From Planctomycetota bacterium (GTDB taxonomy: Bacteria; Planctomycetota; UBA1135; UBA2386), in NCBI GenBank assembly GCA_947444055.1, contig CANEYR010000003.1, forward strand, positions 57,380-121,379: 64,000 nucleotides of DNA. Reading direction: 5' to 3'. The position numbers were made by a program, and so were the translations under genes. Shown piece by piece: positions 17,484 through 26,321 of the stretch. The first letter of the stretch is position 1. Each line of letters opens with the position of its first letter. The notes beneath the pieces were generated by a model that saw nothing but the letters and a program-made list of their open reading frames with translations, had not been told where the DNA came from and made no database searches.

Positions 17484-19948
17484 CCATGACTTCGCTCCTT
17501 ATTCGTGTGCTTTTCTCCTGCGTCTTGACAGGCGCTTTCGCGACGTCGCTCGCGGCGCAATGCCAGCGGACCTGGGCGCCGTCGCCATTGCCCGGCGCCA
17601 ACAACAAGGTGGTCTGCGTGCTTGAGTGGGATCAGGACGGCGCGGGGCCCTTGCCGGCGCGTCTCGTCGCGGGGGGGTTCTTCACCACCATCGGTTCCAC
17701 CGTCGCGCGCGGCATCGCGCTGTTCGACGACGTCACCGGCCAGTGGGCGCCGCTCGGCTCCGGCGTGCAAGGCACCGTGGCCGCGCTCGCGGTGCTGCCG
17801 AACGGACACCTCGTCGTCGGCGGCGGCTTCCCGATCGCCGGCGGCAGCGTCGCCAGCAACCTCGCGCGTTGGGACGGCAGCGCTTGGAGCGGGATCGGTG
17901 GCGGCACCGACGGCGGCGTTGAATCGTTGCTGGTGCTGCCGAACGGCGATCTGGTCGTAGGCGGTGCGTTCGCCAACGCAGGTGGCAACTCGGTCAACAA
18001 GGTCGCGCGCTGGAATGGATCGACGTGGTCGCCGTTCCTGACCGGGATCGGCATCGGTGGCAGTGTGAAGTCGTTGACCCGGATGCCGAATGGCGATCTG
18101 GTCGCGGCCGGTACGTTCGGCGGTTGCGTGAGCCGTTGGGACGGACTCGGTTGGTCGCTGCTCGGCGGTGGCTTCACCGGCCTTGCGTACTGCATGCGCC
18201 AGTTGCCTGGTGGCCAACTGCTGGTCGGCGGTTCCATCTACAGCATCAACTCCATCTACATGGGGAACATCACGCGGTGGGACGGCACGAGCTGGCAGCC
18301 GCTCGACTCCGGCCTCAACAACTTCGTCGACGCGGTCGACGTGTTGCCGAACGGCGATCTCCTGGCTGGTGGCACGTTCGCCTTGGCCGGCCCCACACTG
18401 GTGAGCAAGGTTGCGCGTTGGACGGGCACGGCCTGGACGCCCATGGCGAGCGGCCTCAACGGCCTGGTCGAGGACTTCTGCATACGCGGCAACGGCACCG
18501 TCGTCGCTGGCGGCGAGTTCACGCCGAACGGGACCTCCGGCGGTCTGCGCATCGCGCAATGGAACGGCGCCACCTGGGCCGCGTTCGGCTCCGGCACGGA
18601 TGGCGATGTGAAGTGCCGTCTCGTTGACGCGGCCGGTCGCCTAGTCGTCGGTGGCTCCTTCACGCGCGTCGCATCAGTGGGTGCGTCCCGGGTGGCACGG
18701 TGGGATGGAACAGCGTGGAGTCCGCTGCCTGGGCTGACGCATGCGGTTCGAGACTTGGCGGAGTTGCCCAATGGCGAGCTGCTTGCTGCCGGTCAGTTCC
18801 AGTTGTCGTCCACTCAGAGCGAGATGTTGATGCGCTGGAACGGGTCGGCTTGGTCGCAGTTTGGGGCCATCACCAACGTGTCGTGGGGCGCCGCGGTCGT
18901 GGTGATGTCGAACGGGGACGTTGTGCTCGGTGGGACGTTCACCAGTGTCACCGGTGTGGCTGCGAACCGCGTCGCGCGTTGGAACGGTTCGACCTGGTCG
19001 GCCCTGGGCAGCGGCCTCGATGGCGCGGTCTTGAGCATGGCGGTCGCACCCAATGGCGACCTGATCGTAGGTGGCGACTTCCTTTCCGCCGGTGGCGTGT
19101 CGGCGTCGCGCATCGCCCGCTGGGACGGCATCCAGTGGTCGGCGATGGGGGCTGGTCTGCCGTCGGTCCTGGCGATCGAGATCGCCCCGAACGGCGACAT
19201 CTACGCGGCGGGCTCATCGCTCAGCGCTAGCGTCGCGCGGTGGACGGGCACGTCGTGGCAGACGCTGGGCTCGGGCACCAACGGTTGGGTGCAGTCGATG
19301 ACGTTCCTTCCCGACGGCAGCCTCGTCATCGGCGGCGAGTTCACTATGGTGAGCGGCGTCAGCGTGAACCGCACTGCGCGCTGGAATGGCTCGGCCTGGA
19401 GCGCCTTCTTGCCGGTTGGCAACGGCGCGGTGCAGGCGCTGGCGGCGCTGCCGTCGGGGACCGTGTGGGCCGGCGGCACGTTCACCACACAGCCCGGCGG
19501 CGTGCTCGGCTACCTAGCCAGCAGCGATGCTCCTTGCCCGGCGCAGGCTTCGGGCTACGGCGCCGGCTGCACTGGCGCGGGTGGGTTGCTGCAGACCACT
19601 GCGCCGTTGCCGCCGTGGCTCGGCACCACGTTTCGTGCGACGACGACCGGACTGCCGACAGCGTCGATCGGCGTGTGCGTACGTGGGTTCACGCCGATGC
19701 TGCAGGAGTTGTGGCAGCTGTTGCCAGAGGGCCAGCCCGGGTGCTGGCTGCGCGTGGCGCCGACGGTGCTTGATGCTTACCTGCCGGTCGGCGGTGTCGT
19801 GACCTCGTCGCTTGTGATCCCGTCGTCGCTCGCACTTGTCGGGGTGTCGGTCGTGGAGCAGATGGTCGTGTTCGAGATCGACCCGTTCGGCGCTATCGCT
19901 CACATCACCAGCTCGAACGGCATCCTGGCAATCGTCGGCGCGTTGTGA
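17480..19948 (+). CDS. Secreted 13-repeat beta-propeller-like protein
   Basis: An 822-residue secreted protein. Residues 1-28 are a signal peptide (SLLIRVLFSCVLTGAFA). From about 40 to 680 there are about 13 copies of a roughly 50-residue unit with the pattern LPNGDLVVGG-F-AGG followed by VARWNGSTWS-LGSGLDG, similar to delta-60/Kelch-type blades. The last about 140 residues (starting near CPAQASGYGAGC) are a Cys-containing beta-rich region shared with other secreted proteins in this window. Adjacent unit DNA is similar enough for recombination. It overlaps the broken FG-GAP gene by ATGA, so the two were an operon of surface proteins. Function is unknown; carbohydrate or protein binding is a guess from the fold. 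Confidence 0.8.
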   Translation: MTMTSLLIRVLFSCVLTGAFATSLAAQCQRTWAPSPLPGANNKVVCVLEWDQDGAGPLPARLVAGGFFTTIGSTVARGIALFDDVTGQWAPLGSGVQGTVAALAVLPNGHLVVGGGFPIAGGSVASNLARWDGSAWSGIGGGTDGGVESLLVLPNGDLVVGGAFANAGGNSVNKVARWNGSTWSPFLTGIGIGGSVKSLTRMPNGDLVAAGTFGGCVSRWDGLGWSLLGGGFTGLAYCMRQLPGGQLLVGGSIYSINSIYMGNITRWDGTSWQPLDSGLNNFVDAVDVLPNGDLLAGGTFALAGPTLVSKVARWTGTAWTPMASGLNGLVEDFCIRGNGTVVAGGEFTPNGTSGGLRIAQWNGATWAAFGSGTDGDVKCRLVDAAGRLVVGGSFTRVASVGASRVARWDGTAWSPLPGLTHAVRDLAELPNGELLAAGQFQLSSTQSEMLMRWNGSAWSQFGAITNVSWGAAVVVMSNGDVVLGGTFTSVTGVAANRVARWNGSTWSALGSGLDGAVLSMAVAPNGDLIVGGDFLSAGGVSASRIARWDGIQWSAMGAGLPSVLAIEIAPNGDIYAAGSSLSASVARWTGTSWQTLGSGTNGWVQSMTFLPDGSLVIGGEFTMVSGVSVNRTARWNGSAWSAFLPVGNGAVQALAALPSGTVWAGGTFTTQPGGVLGYLASSDAPCPAQASGYGAGCTGAGGLLQTTAPLPPWLGTTFRATTTGLPTASIGVCVRGFTPMLQELWQLLPEGQPGCWLRVAPTVLDAYLPVGGVVTSSLVIPSSLALVGVSVVEQMVVFEIDPFGAIAHITSSNGILAIVGAL

Positions 19949-19965
19949 AACGCGGTCAGGCGAGG

Positions 19966-20796
19966 TCAGAATCCACCAATTGACTTCCCACAGTGAGGAC
20001 AACTCGGCCCATGCGCCGCCCCTGTTGCCTCGCCGCCACCCCGCCCCCCAGCCCTCGCCTTCGACAGCTCATCCACAAACGCGGCCCCCAACAAACCGGC
20101 CGGCAGCGCAAACATCCCAATCCCCAACACAGCAATGAACCCACCCAACAACCGCCCCAACGTCGTGATCGGCGTCAGATCGCCATAACCAATCGTCGTC
20201 AGCGTCACGATGCCCCACCACATCGTCGCTGGGATGCTCGAGAAGCCGTGCGGTTGCGCCGCGTGTTCCAGGTGGAACATCAGCGTCGACGACACCACCA
20301 ACAACACGATCAGCAAGAACAGCAACGACAGCAGGTCCGGGGCCTTCGTTCGCAGCACCCGCTGCAGTGTTTGCACCGCCAGCGAGTAACGCCCCAGCTT
20401 GGCGATGCGCACGAGCCGTGACAGCCGCACCATGCGCAAGATGCGCAGATCGAAGCCGGCCAGCAGCAGCAAGCTCGGCAGGATGGCGGCGAGATCAATG
20501 AGAGCGGCGGGACTGACCATCCATCGCAGCCGGCCGGTCAGCGGTGCAGCAAAGCGTGGCTGCTCTGGCGCCGCGTAGAACCGCAGCGCGTATTCGCAGG
20601 AGAACACCACCACGGACAGGCTCTCTAGCCCAGCGAACCAGGGCCCAAGCGGCGCGGTCCAGTCAGGCACCGTCTCCAGCACGATCGCGGCGACGTTGAG
20701 CACGATGAGCAAGGCGAGGGCGAGCCGCAGGGCGAACGCCGCGCGCGTCGGTGGGTCACCCTCAAGCAGACGATGGAGGAAGGGGCGCAGGGTCAC
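19966..20796 (-). CDS. Voltage-gated potassium channel (6TM)
   Basis: A 276-residue channel. Predicted helices: S1 about 24-44, S2 55-75, S3 96-114, S4 115-131 with Arg118, 121, 124, 127 and 130 at every third position, S5 153-176, pore loop about 188-208 and S6 213-240. The selectivity filter TTIGYGD (residues 200-206) marks it as potassium selective. Unusually, the C-terminus after S6 is Gly-rich and ends in a mini zinc-ribbon-like CPHCGK motif. The start codon is GTG. It converges on the propeller-like gene (17 nt between stops) and is divergent from the selenoprotein gene, with 159 nt between them that hold the promoters. Confidence 0.93.
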   Translation of the reverse strand: MTLRPFLHRLLEGDPPTRAAFALRLALALLIVLNVAAIVLETVPDWTAPLGPWFAGLESLSVVVFSCEYALRFYAAPEQPRFAAPLTGRLRWMVSPAALIDLAAILPSLLLLAGFDLRILRMVRLSRLVRIAKLGRYSLAVQTLQRVLRTKAPDLLSLLFLLIVLLVVSSTLMFHLEHAAQPHGFSSIPATMWWGIVTLTTIGYGDLTPITTLGRLLGGFIAVLGIGMFALPAGLLGAAFVDELSKARAGGRGGGEATGAAHGPSCPHCGKSIGGF

Positions 20797-20955
20797 CGCG
20801 GCATGCTAGACCACGGGTTTTCTCCCGCGAGCGACGGAAACGGGACTCCCCACTTGGGCCCGGCACGACCCCCGCGCCTTGCCGAGGCGGCGGCACTGCG
20901 TGATGCTGCTCGGCTCGACGCCGTTGCGTCGTTCCCCAAAGACCGGAGTCCCCCC

Positions 20956-22074
20956 ATGCAGAAACTCGTGTTGTGGGTGAGTCCCTGGCTGATAGCGACC
21001 GTCCTGGTTGCACAGCAAGGCTCACCTGATCCCACGCCGGCCAAGCCGGCGACTGCCGCGGAGCGCATGACTGCGCTCGAGGCAGCCCAGCAGAAGATCG
21101 TCGCCGACTGGCGACAGGCGTCGAAGGAAGCGGCGGCCAAGGCGGCTGAGGCCAAGGCCGATGGCAAGCCAGTGCCCGCGATGGCCATGCGTCCAGACTT
21201 CGCCCCGTTGCTTGAGCAAGCGAACGCGGCGGCGACGGCGTTTGCAGGCACCGATGACGCGGTGAAGTTCCTGCTGTTCATCGTGCAGAACGGCAGCGGC
21301 AAGCGCGAGGCGATCACTGCGGCGCTCGACACGCTCACCGAGAAGCACGTCGACAACGCGGCGCTGAGCGAACTCGGCCAGATGATCCCGTTCCTGTCGC
21401 GCATGGTCGCGGCGGACAAGGCCGAGACGTTCCTCGCGCGCTTGGCCAAGAGCAGCAACCCTGACGTGCGTGGTTGGGTGCTGATGGCGCAACACAAGGC
21501 GGCCATCGAGACGGGTGAGCGCGAAAGCGACGCCTACAAGACGGCGAAGATGGAGCTGCTGAAGGCGGCCGAACTCGCGAGCGATGCGGGCCTCAAGGCC
21601 GAGATCACGGGCGCGATCGATCTGCGCGAGAAGTTTGGGGCCGGCAACGTGGCTCCTGACATCGAAGGCGAGGACCTCGATGGCGTGGCGTTCAAGTTGT
21701 CCGACTACAAGGGCAAGGTCATCTTCCTCGACTTCTGGGGCGATTGGTGAGGCCCTTGCCGGGCCATGTACCCGCACGAGCGGTCGCTCGTGGAAGAGAT
21801 GAAGGACAAGCCGTTCGCTCTGATTGGCGTCAACTCTGACAAGGAGATTGCCCGCGCCAAGAAGGCGATTGCCGACAACAACCTCAACTGGCGCAGCTTC
21901 CATGCCGGGCCGAAAGCCACGCGTGGACCGATCCCGACCGCGTGGGCGGTGAAGGGCTGGCCGACCGTCGTGGTGCTCGACGCCGAGATGAAGATCCACT
22001 ACCGCGGTCACGACGGGGAGGAGGCGACCAAGGTCGCCAAGGACCTGGTCGCGAAGATGACCGCCGGCAAATAG
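20956..22074 (+). CDS. Thioredoxin-like (TlpA/AhpC-TSA) selenoprotein, UGPC active site
   Basis: A 372-residue exported protein if TGA at 21748-21750 is read as selenocysteine (U265). Residues 1-19 are a signal peptide; 20-230 are helical, rich in Ala, Lys and Glu; 235-372 are a TlpA/AhpC-TSA thioredoxin fold (VAPDIEGEDLDG, KGKVIFLDFWGDW, then U-GPCR, later GWPTVVVLD with the cis-Pro). U265 replaces the nucleophilic Cys, and C268 is the only Cys in the protein. The frame is unbroken to TAG at 22074. Expected role: periplasmic thiol-disulfide exchange or peroxide reduction. An annotation that ignores Sec would give a truncated protein ending at 21750 and a second fragment starting at 21766. 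Confidence 0.9.
21775..21792 (+). promoter_or_regulatory. Bacterial SECIS hairpin
   Basis: A perfect 7-bp stem (CACGAGC at 21775-21781 pairing with GCTCGTG at 21786-21792) with the tetraloop GGTC. The loop begins 31 nt after the TGA, within the distance known for bacterial SECIS elements, and the GGUC loop is the same as the core of the E. coli fdhF element that binds SelB. It lies inside the coding sequence, so its residues must also encode part of the thioredoxin domain. A second stem (GGCCC/GGGCC, 21751-21765) abuts the TGA. Confidence 0.85.
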
Positions 22075-22087
22075 GAGTGGCCGGAGA

Positions 22088-22114
22088 GCCGCCCGGATCC
22101 TGGCTCCGGGCGGC
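22088..22114 (+). terminator. Hairpin after the selenoprotein gene
   Basis: A perfect 10-bp inverted repeat (GCCGCCCGGA and TCCGGGCGGC) with a 7-nt loop, starting 13 nt after the TAG of the selenoprotein gene. There is no T-run after it, so it is not a classical intrinsic terminator; it may slow polymerase or protect the mRNA 3' end before the S46 peptidase gene. Confidence 0.4.
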
Positions 22115-22172
22115 GCGATGTCTATCATGCTCGCCCCGAACGTCACCCCGGCGTCGGCTCTCCGAGGTAGCA

Positions 22173-23840
22173 ATGCACTCCACTTCGTTTGTTTCGTTCG
22201 CCGTCGCCGTGCTGGCTCTCGGCGTCACGTTCCCCAGCTCAATGGCCCGCCCCGACGAGGGCATGTGGCTGTTCGACAGCCTGCCGCTGAAGGTTTTGAA
22301 GGAGAAGTACAACTTCGAACCAACGGCCGAGTGGCTCGACCACGTCCGTCTTGGCTCGGTGCGCTTCGACACGGGCGGTTCTGGCTCGTTCGTCTCGCCG
22401 AATGGTCTGGTGATGACCAACCACCACGTCGCGCTGACGACGATCCAAGAGGTGTCGACGCCGGAGAAGGACTGGGTCGTGCCAGGTTTCAGCTCGCGGC
22501 TCTACGGCAGCGAGGTGCACGGCAAGGGGCTGACGCTGCGCCAACTGATTGAAGTGAAGGACGTCACCAAGGAGATGTTGGCGGCGAAGGCTGCGGACAA
22601 GAGCGACGCGGGCAACGCGTGGCGCGGCAAGCTCGAGGAGATGTGCGCGGCGATCACCGACAAGGAGAAGCACATCGAAGCGCAGCCGGTGCCGCTCTAC
22701 GACGGCAACCAGTTCCGCATCTACGTCTACCACGTCTACGACGACGTGCGTTTGGTGTTCGCGCCGGAGAAGCAGGTCGCGTTCTACGGCGGTGACTTGG
22801 ACAACTTCACCTACCCGCGCTACTGCCTCGACTGCGCGTTCTTCCGCGTCTACGAGAATGACAAGCCGGTCGACTCGTCGAAGTGGTACTTCCAATGGGA
22901 TGTCGAGGGCGCCAAGACCGACGAGCTGATCTTCGTGTCGGGGCACCCGGGTGGCACCGAGCGTTCGCTGACGCATGCTGAGTTGGAGTTCAACCGCGAC
23001 ATCCGGGTCGTGCAGCAGGTTGACCGACTGCGCCAGATGCTGGCGACGACGAAGCAGCGCATGGACTCGAACGCGAAGGACGCGTTCGAACTGCGTGACC
23101 AATACTTCGGCATCTCCAACTCACTGAAGGCGATCGAAGGCCACCTGGCCGGCCTGCGCGATCCGGTGATGATGAAGAAGATGCAGGTGCGTGACGAGGA
23201 GCTGATCGCCAAGTCGGGCAAGCCTGAGGTCAAGGCGGCGTTCGACGACATCGCCAAGGCCTATGCCGACTACCGCACGCTGATCGACAGCAAGGGCTCG
23301 CGCGAGGACATGATGGCGATGCGCGCGAAGATCGACCGCAAGATTGCGCCGGCCGCCAAGGCCGCCATCAACCAGGCGCGCTTCGACGCCTACGGCACGG
23401 CCAACTACCCAGACGCGACCTTCACGCTGCGTTTGACCTACGGCACCGTCAAGGGCTACGAGTGTGGCACGACGTTGGTGCCGCCGAAGACGACGATGAA
23501 CGGCCTGTTCGAACGCAACGTGTCGTTCGACAACGCGCCGCCGTTTGACCTGCCCAAGCAGTGGACCGACAAGAAGGACAAGCTCAAGCTCGACACGCCG
23601 TTCAACTTCGTTTGCACCGCCGACATCATCGGTGGCAACTCGGGCAGTCCGATTCTGGATCGCGACGCGAAGGTGGTCGGCCTCGTGTTCGATGGCAACA
23701 TCGAGTCGCTGCCGGGCAACTACTGGTTCGACGAGCGCATCAACCGCTGCGTCGGCGTGCACTCGGCGGGCATGATCGAAGCGATGTCGGTGATCTACGA
23801 AGAGCACGCTCTCGTCAAGGAACTGACCGGCGGCAAGTAG
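22173..23840 (+). CDS. S46 family dipeptidyl-peptidase, DPP7-like
   Basis: A 555-residue secreted serine peptidase. A signal peptide covers residues 1-25. The chymotrypsin-like triad is visible: His in TNHH (about 84-85), Asp in GGDLDN (208-210) and Ser490 in GGNSGSPI. Eighteen residues after the Ser is Gly508 in FDGN; in characterised S46 enzymes Gly at this place goes with hydrophobic P1 preference (DPP7) and Arg with acidic preference (DPP11), so DPP7-type specificity is inferred. Members remove N-terminal dipeptides from extracellular peptides. It is about 150 residues shorter than the usual roughly 700, so part of the helical lid between His and Ser is reduced. Confidence 0.88.
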   Translation: MHSTSFVSFAVAVLALGVTFPSSMARPDEGMWLFDSLPLKVLKEKYNFEPTAEWLDHVRLGSVRFDTGGSGSFVSPNGLVMTNHHVALTTIQEVSTPEKDWVVPGFSSRLYGSEVHGKGLTLRQLIEVKDVTKEMLAAKAADKSDAGNAWRGKLEEMCAAITDKEKHIEAQPVPLYDGNQFRIYVYHVYDDVRLVFAPEKQVAFYGGDLDNFTYPRYCLDCAFFRVYENDKPVDSSKWYFQWDVEGAKTDELIFVSGHPGGTERSLTHAELEFNRDIRVVQQVDRLRQMLATTKQRMDSNAKDAFELRDQYFGISNSLKAIEGHLAGLRDPVMMKKMQVRDEELIAKSGKPEVKAAFDDIAKAYADYRTLIDSKGSREDMMAMRAKIDRKIAPAAKAAINQARFDAYGTANYPDATFTLRLTYGTVKGYECGTTLVPPKTTMNGLFERNVSFDNAPPFDLPKQWTDKKDKLKLDTPFNFVCTADIIGGNSGSPILDRDAKVVGLVFDGNIESLPGNYWFDERINRCVGVHSAGMIEAMSVIYEEHALVKELTGGK

Positions 23841-23849
23841 GCCGCGCGG

Positions 23850-26186
23850 TCACTTCGGAGCGGTTGGTGAGTTCGCCGCCAGCTCGCTCCAGAAGGCGCT
23901 CTCCCAGAACGCTTCCAGCGCCTTCAGCTTTTGCGCGTCGTCGCCTTCGCGCCGCGCCACACCGAGTTGGTAGGCCATGCGCGAGGCGACGGGAACGAAG
24001 CCCGCGGCGCCCTTTGCCTTCGCCGCCGCTTCGCGCGCCAACTGGCGCGCCAGGTCGAGCTGGGCGGACAGCGCCTTGCGGTTGGTCAGCGTCATCGTGC
24101 CGTTGGCGTCGACTTCACTGCCGAGGGAGTAGTACTTGTTGACCAGCGAGGCACCCTTCAGGAACGCGAGCGAACCGGCGGCGAGGCGCAGCAGGTTGCC
24201 GTCCTTCTTGTTGAACGACATCGCTTCGACACGGTTCTTGGCGCGCATCGCCACCAAGTAGTCGTCGTCGCCGCCGTTCGCCAACTGCTCTGGCGCGAGC
24301 GACTCAAGGTAGGCGAGCACAGCGCCCGCCGCCGAACCGTAGGCTGCCGCGGAGCGACCGATGACGTCGGCGGCGATCGGTGGCGATTGCCCCTCTTCGG
24401 TGCCGAAGTCGCGCTGGTCGCCAGCGACCTCCAGCATGGTGCGCGCGATCGCGAAGAACAGGATCGGCTGGGAGAGCTGCTCCTGCAGGTCACTCGCCTC
24501 GGCGGCGGTGAGCCGTCGCTGCTTCTTGATGTCGAGCAAGGTCGTCGGCGTCTCGGTGGTGGCGGCGCCGACGGCCGCATAGGACTCGGCGAGCACGAGT
24601 GCCTGGTACGAACGCAGCGCGTTGATCTGGCCGCCGCCCGTCGTGCGTTTGGTCTGCAGTTCCACTTCGGCGCTGGTCGCTTCGATCTGTCCCTGCACGG
24701 TCGCCGCGGCCTCGATCTGCGCCAGCTGGTCCTCGACGTCGTCGCGGGCTTTCAAGAAGCGCGCACGTTCCTTGGTGATCGCGGCGAACACGGCGGCTTG
24801 CACGTAGCTGTCGTAGGCCGCGGCGAGAAAGTCACTGCGTTCGAATTCTTGCGCACGCTTCCAATGGATGTCGGCTTGTTCGGCGGTCGCCTTCAGGCTT
24901 TCCCCCGCGAGGCCGAGGCCGCGCGCCGAGGCGCCGATGTTGGCGATCTCACTGCGCATGCGCGCCGCCCACTTCTCGTTCTTGGTGCGCAGGCGTTGCG
25001 AGGTGTCGCTGTCGAGTTCCATCTCCGTCTCGGCGACCGGTGTCGGCCGCGCCAGCTTGTCGTCGGTCAGATACTCATAGGCTTCGAAGATGTCGTGGAT
25101 CTCGCGCACGTCCAGCCCGAACTCTTTGCCGACTTCGAGCAGATCGACGGTGCGGCTGGTGCGCAGATCGACGTGGTGGCGAGCCCCCATCGGGAAGCCG
25201 AAGCGCTTGATGCCGTCCTTCGACGCGCCGTCCATCTTCTGCACGATGCCGCCGACCGGGCCAGCCGAGCCGTCGGGGTTGATGGTGCCAGTCATGGTGG
25301 TGTCGGCGCGCACGTTCTTGCCGCGCAAGATCGCGATCATCGTCGCGGTGATGAGCATGCCGGCCGACGGGCCATCGATCTGGCCGCCGGTCTCGATCAA
25401 AAACTCGTAGTCGATCAGGCTCTGGCCCGTCAGTTGGCTGCTGCTGAACGCGGCGACCCACGCGGCCGTCTTCCATTGGTTGCCCGTGCTGCCGGCAAAC
25501 TCTTCGATGACGCCGACGCGCGCGCCATCCTTGTTGTTGGGCGTGATGCGAACGGTGGTGGCGGAAGTGCCCCCGCTGGCTTGTGGGCCGATGGGGCCCT
25601 TGAACCACACGACTTTCACGGTCGCGGTGTGGGTGGCGGCCAGCCTTGGTGTGCCGTTGCCGCCGATGCTCGGTGTGCCGCTGCCGCGCCACACGAAGGC
25701 CAGCACCGCGACCACCGCGACCACACCGATACCTGCCCCGATCGCAAGTCGGCGCTTCTGCCTAGCGGCGCCGGGTGCCGCCGCGGGTGGCCCGTTGGGC
25801 GGCCCTTGCACGATCGTTCCTGGCGCCAGCGGCGCTCTCCCGCGCGGCCCCGACATCACCAGCGTGCGGCCCGCCGCCAGCTCGATGCCCTTCACGGCCA
25901 CCAGTTCGAGCGTGCTGCCGCCGAGCGTGAACAAAGCACCGGGCTCCATGTACTGATCGCGGATGCGCGTCGTGCCAAACCACGTGCCGTTGGTGCTGCC
26001 GACATCGCGCAACTTGACCTTGCCGTCGGCGAACAGGATCTCCGCGTGCTTCGAAGAACACCCCGGATCGTGCAGGACGAGGTCGGCGACGTCGCGACCG
26101 ATCGTGGTGCGGTCCTTGGCGAATTCGAGTTCGGTCGGAGGTTGGCCTGGCCGGGTGACGCGCAGGACGAAGGAAGGCTTGCTCAT
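23850..26186 (-). CDS. FHA domain - membrane helix - Lon (S16) protease fusion
   Basis: A 778-residue protein. FHA domain about 8-96 with the phosphothreonine-binding residues GR (30-31), SSKH (44-47) and GSTNG (63-67). A single membrane helix at 147-166. Then a Lon proteolytic domain: Ser274 in GGQIDGPSAG and Lys317 in GGIVQK, spaced 43 residues, the same spacing as E. coli Lon S679/K722. There is no AAA+ ATPase. The remaining about 400 residues are helical, with repeats of long amphipathic helices. Topology suggests FHA in the cytosol and the protease outside. The start ATG at 26186 gives MSKPSF; upstream codons are Arg-rich and outside the FHA fold. Confidence 0.85.
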   Translation of the reverse strand: MSKPSFVLRVTRPGQPPTELEFAKDRTTIGRDVADLVLHDPGCSSKHAEILFADGKVKLRDVGSTNGTWFGTTRIRDQYMEPGALFTLGGSTLELVAVKGIELAAGRTLVMSGPRGRAPLAPGTIVQGPPNGPPAAAPGAARQKRRLAIGAGIGVVAVVAVLAFVWRGSGTPSIGGNGTPRLAATHTATVKVVWFKGPIGPQASGGTSATTVRITPNNKDGARVGVIEEFAGSTGNQWKTAAWVAAFSSSQLTGQSLIDYEFLIETGGQIDGPSAGMLITATMIAILRGKNVRADTTMTGTINPDGSAGPVGGIVQKMDGASKDGIKRFGFPMGARHHVDLRTSRTVDLLEVGKEFGLDVREIHDIFEAYEYLTDDKLARPTPVAETEMELDSDTSQRLRTKNEKWAARMRSEIANIGASARGLGLAGESLKATAEQADIHWKRAQEFERSDFLAAAYDSYVQAAVFAAITKERARFLKARDDVEDQLAQIEAAATVQGQIEATSAEVELQTKRTTGGGQINALRSYQALVLAESYAAVGAATTETPTTLLDIKKQRRLTAAEASDLQEQLSQPILFFAIARTMLEVAGDQRDFGTEEGQSPPIAADVIGRSAAAYGSAAGAVLAYLESLAPEQLANGGDDDYLVAMRAKNRVEAMSFNKKDGNLLRLAAGSLAFLKGASLVNKYYSLGSEVDANGTMTLTNRKALSAQLDLARQLAREAAAKAKGAAGFVPVASRMAYQLGVARREGDDAQKLKALEAFWESAFWSELAANSPTAPK

Positions 26187-26321
26187 GTCGTCAAAACCAG
26201 TGCGGCGCACGCCGAGTCTTTTGGATGCTCGACCGGCGCGCACTATGGGTCAAGCCGCGGCTCGGCGCTTACGTCCTCACTGTTGGCTTCGTTCGTGAGC
26301 TGGCGCTACCGTCGCGGCGCG

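Noticed and set aside
21748..21750. TGA as an ordinary nonsense mutation or frameshift
   Set aside because: Codon phase is kept, the position is exactly the active-site Cys, and a SECIS-type hairpin follows; a chance nonsense mutation would not fit all three.
23931..26321. Open frame on the + strand opposite the FHA-Lon gene, in frame with the glycosyltransferase
   Set aside because: It is the antisense shadow of a high-GC gene; the translated part is Arg/His-rich with no domain, and the glycosyltransferase starts at 26322.
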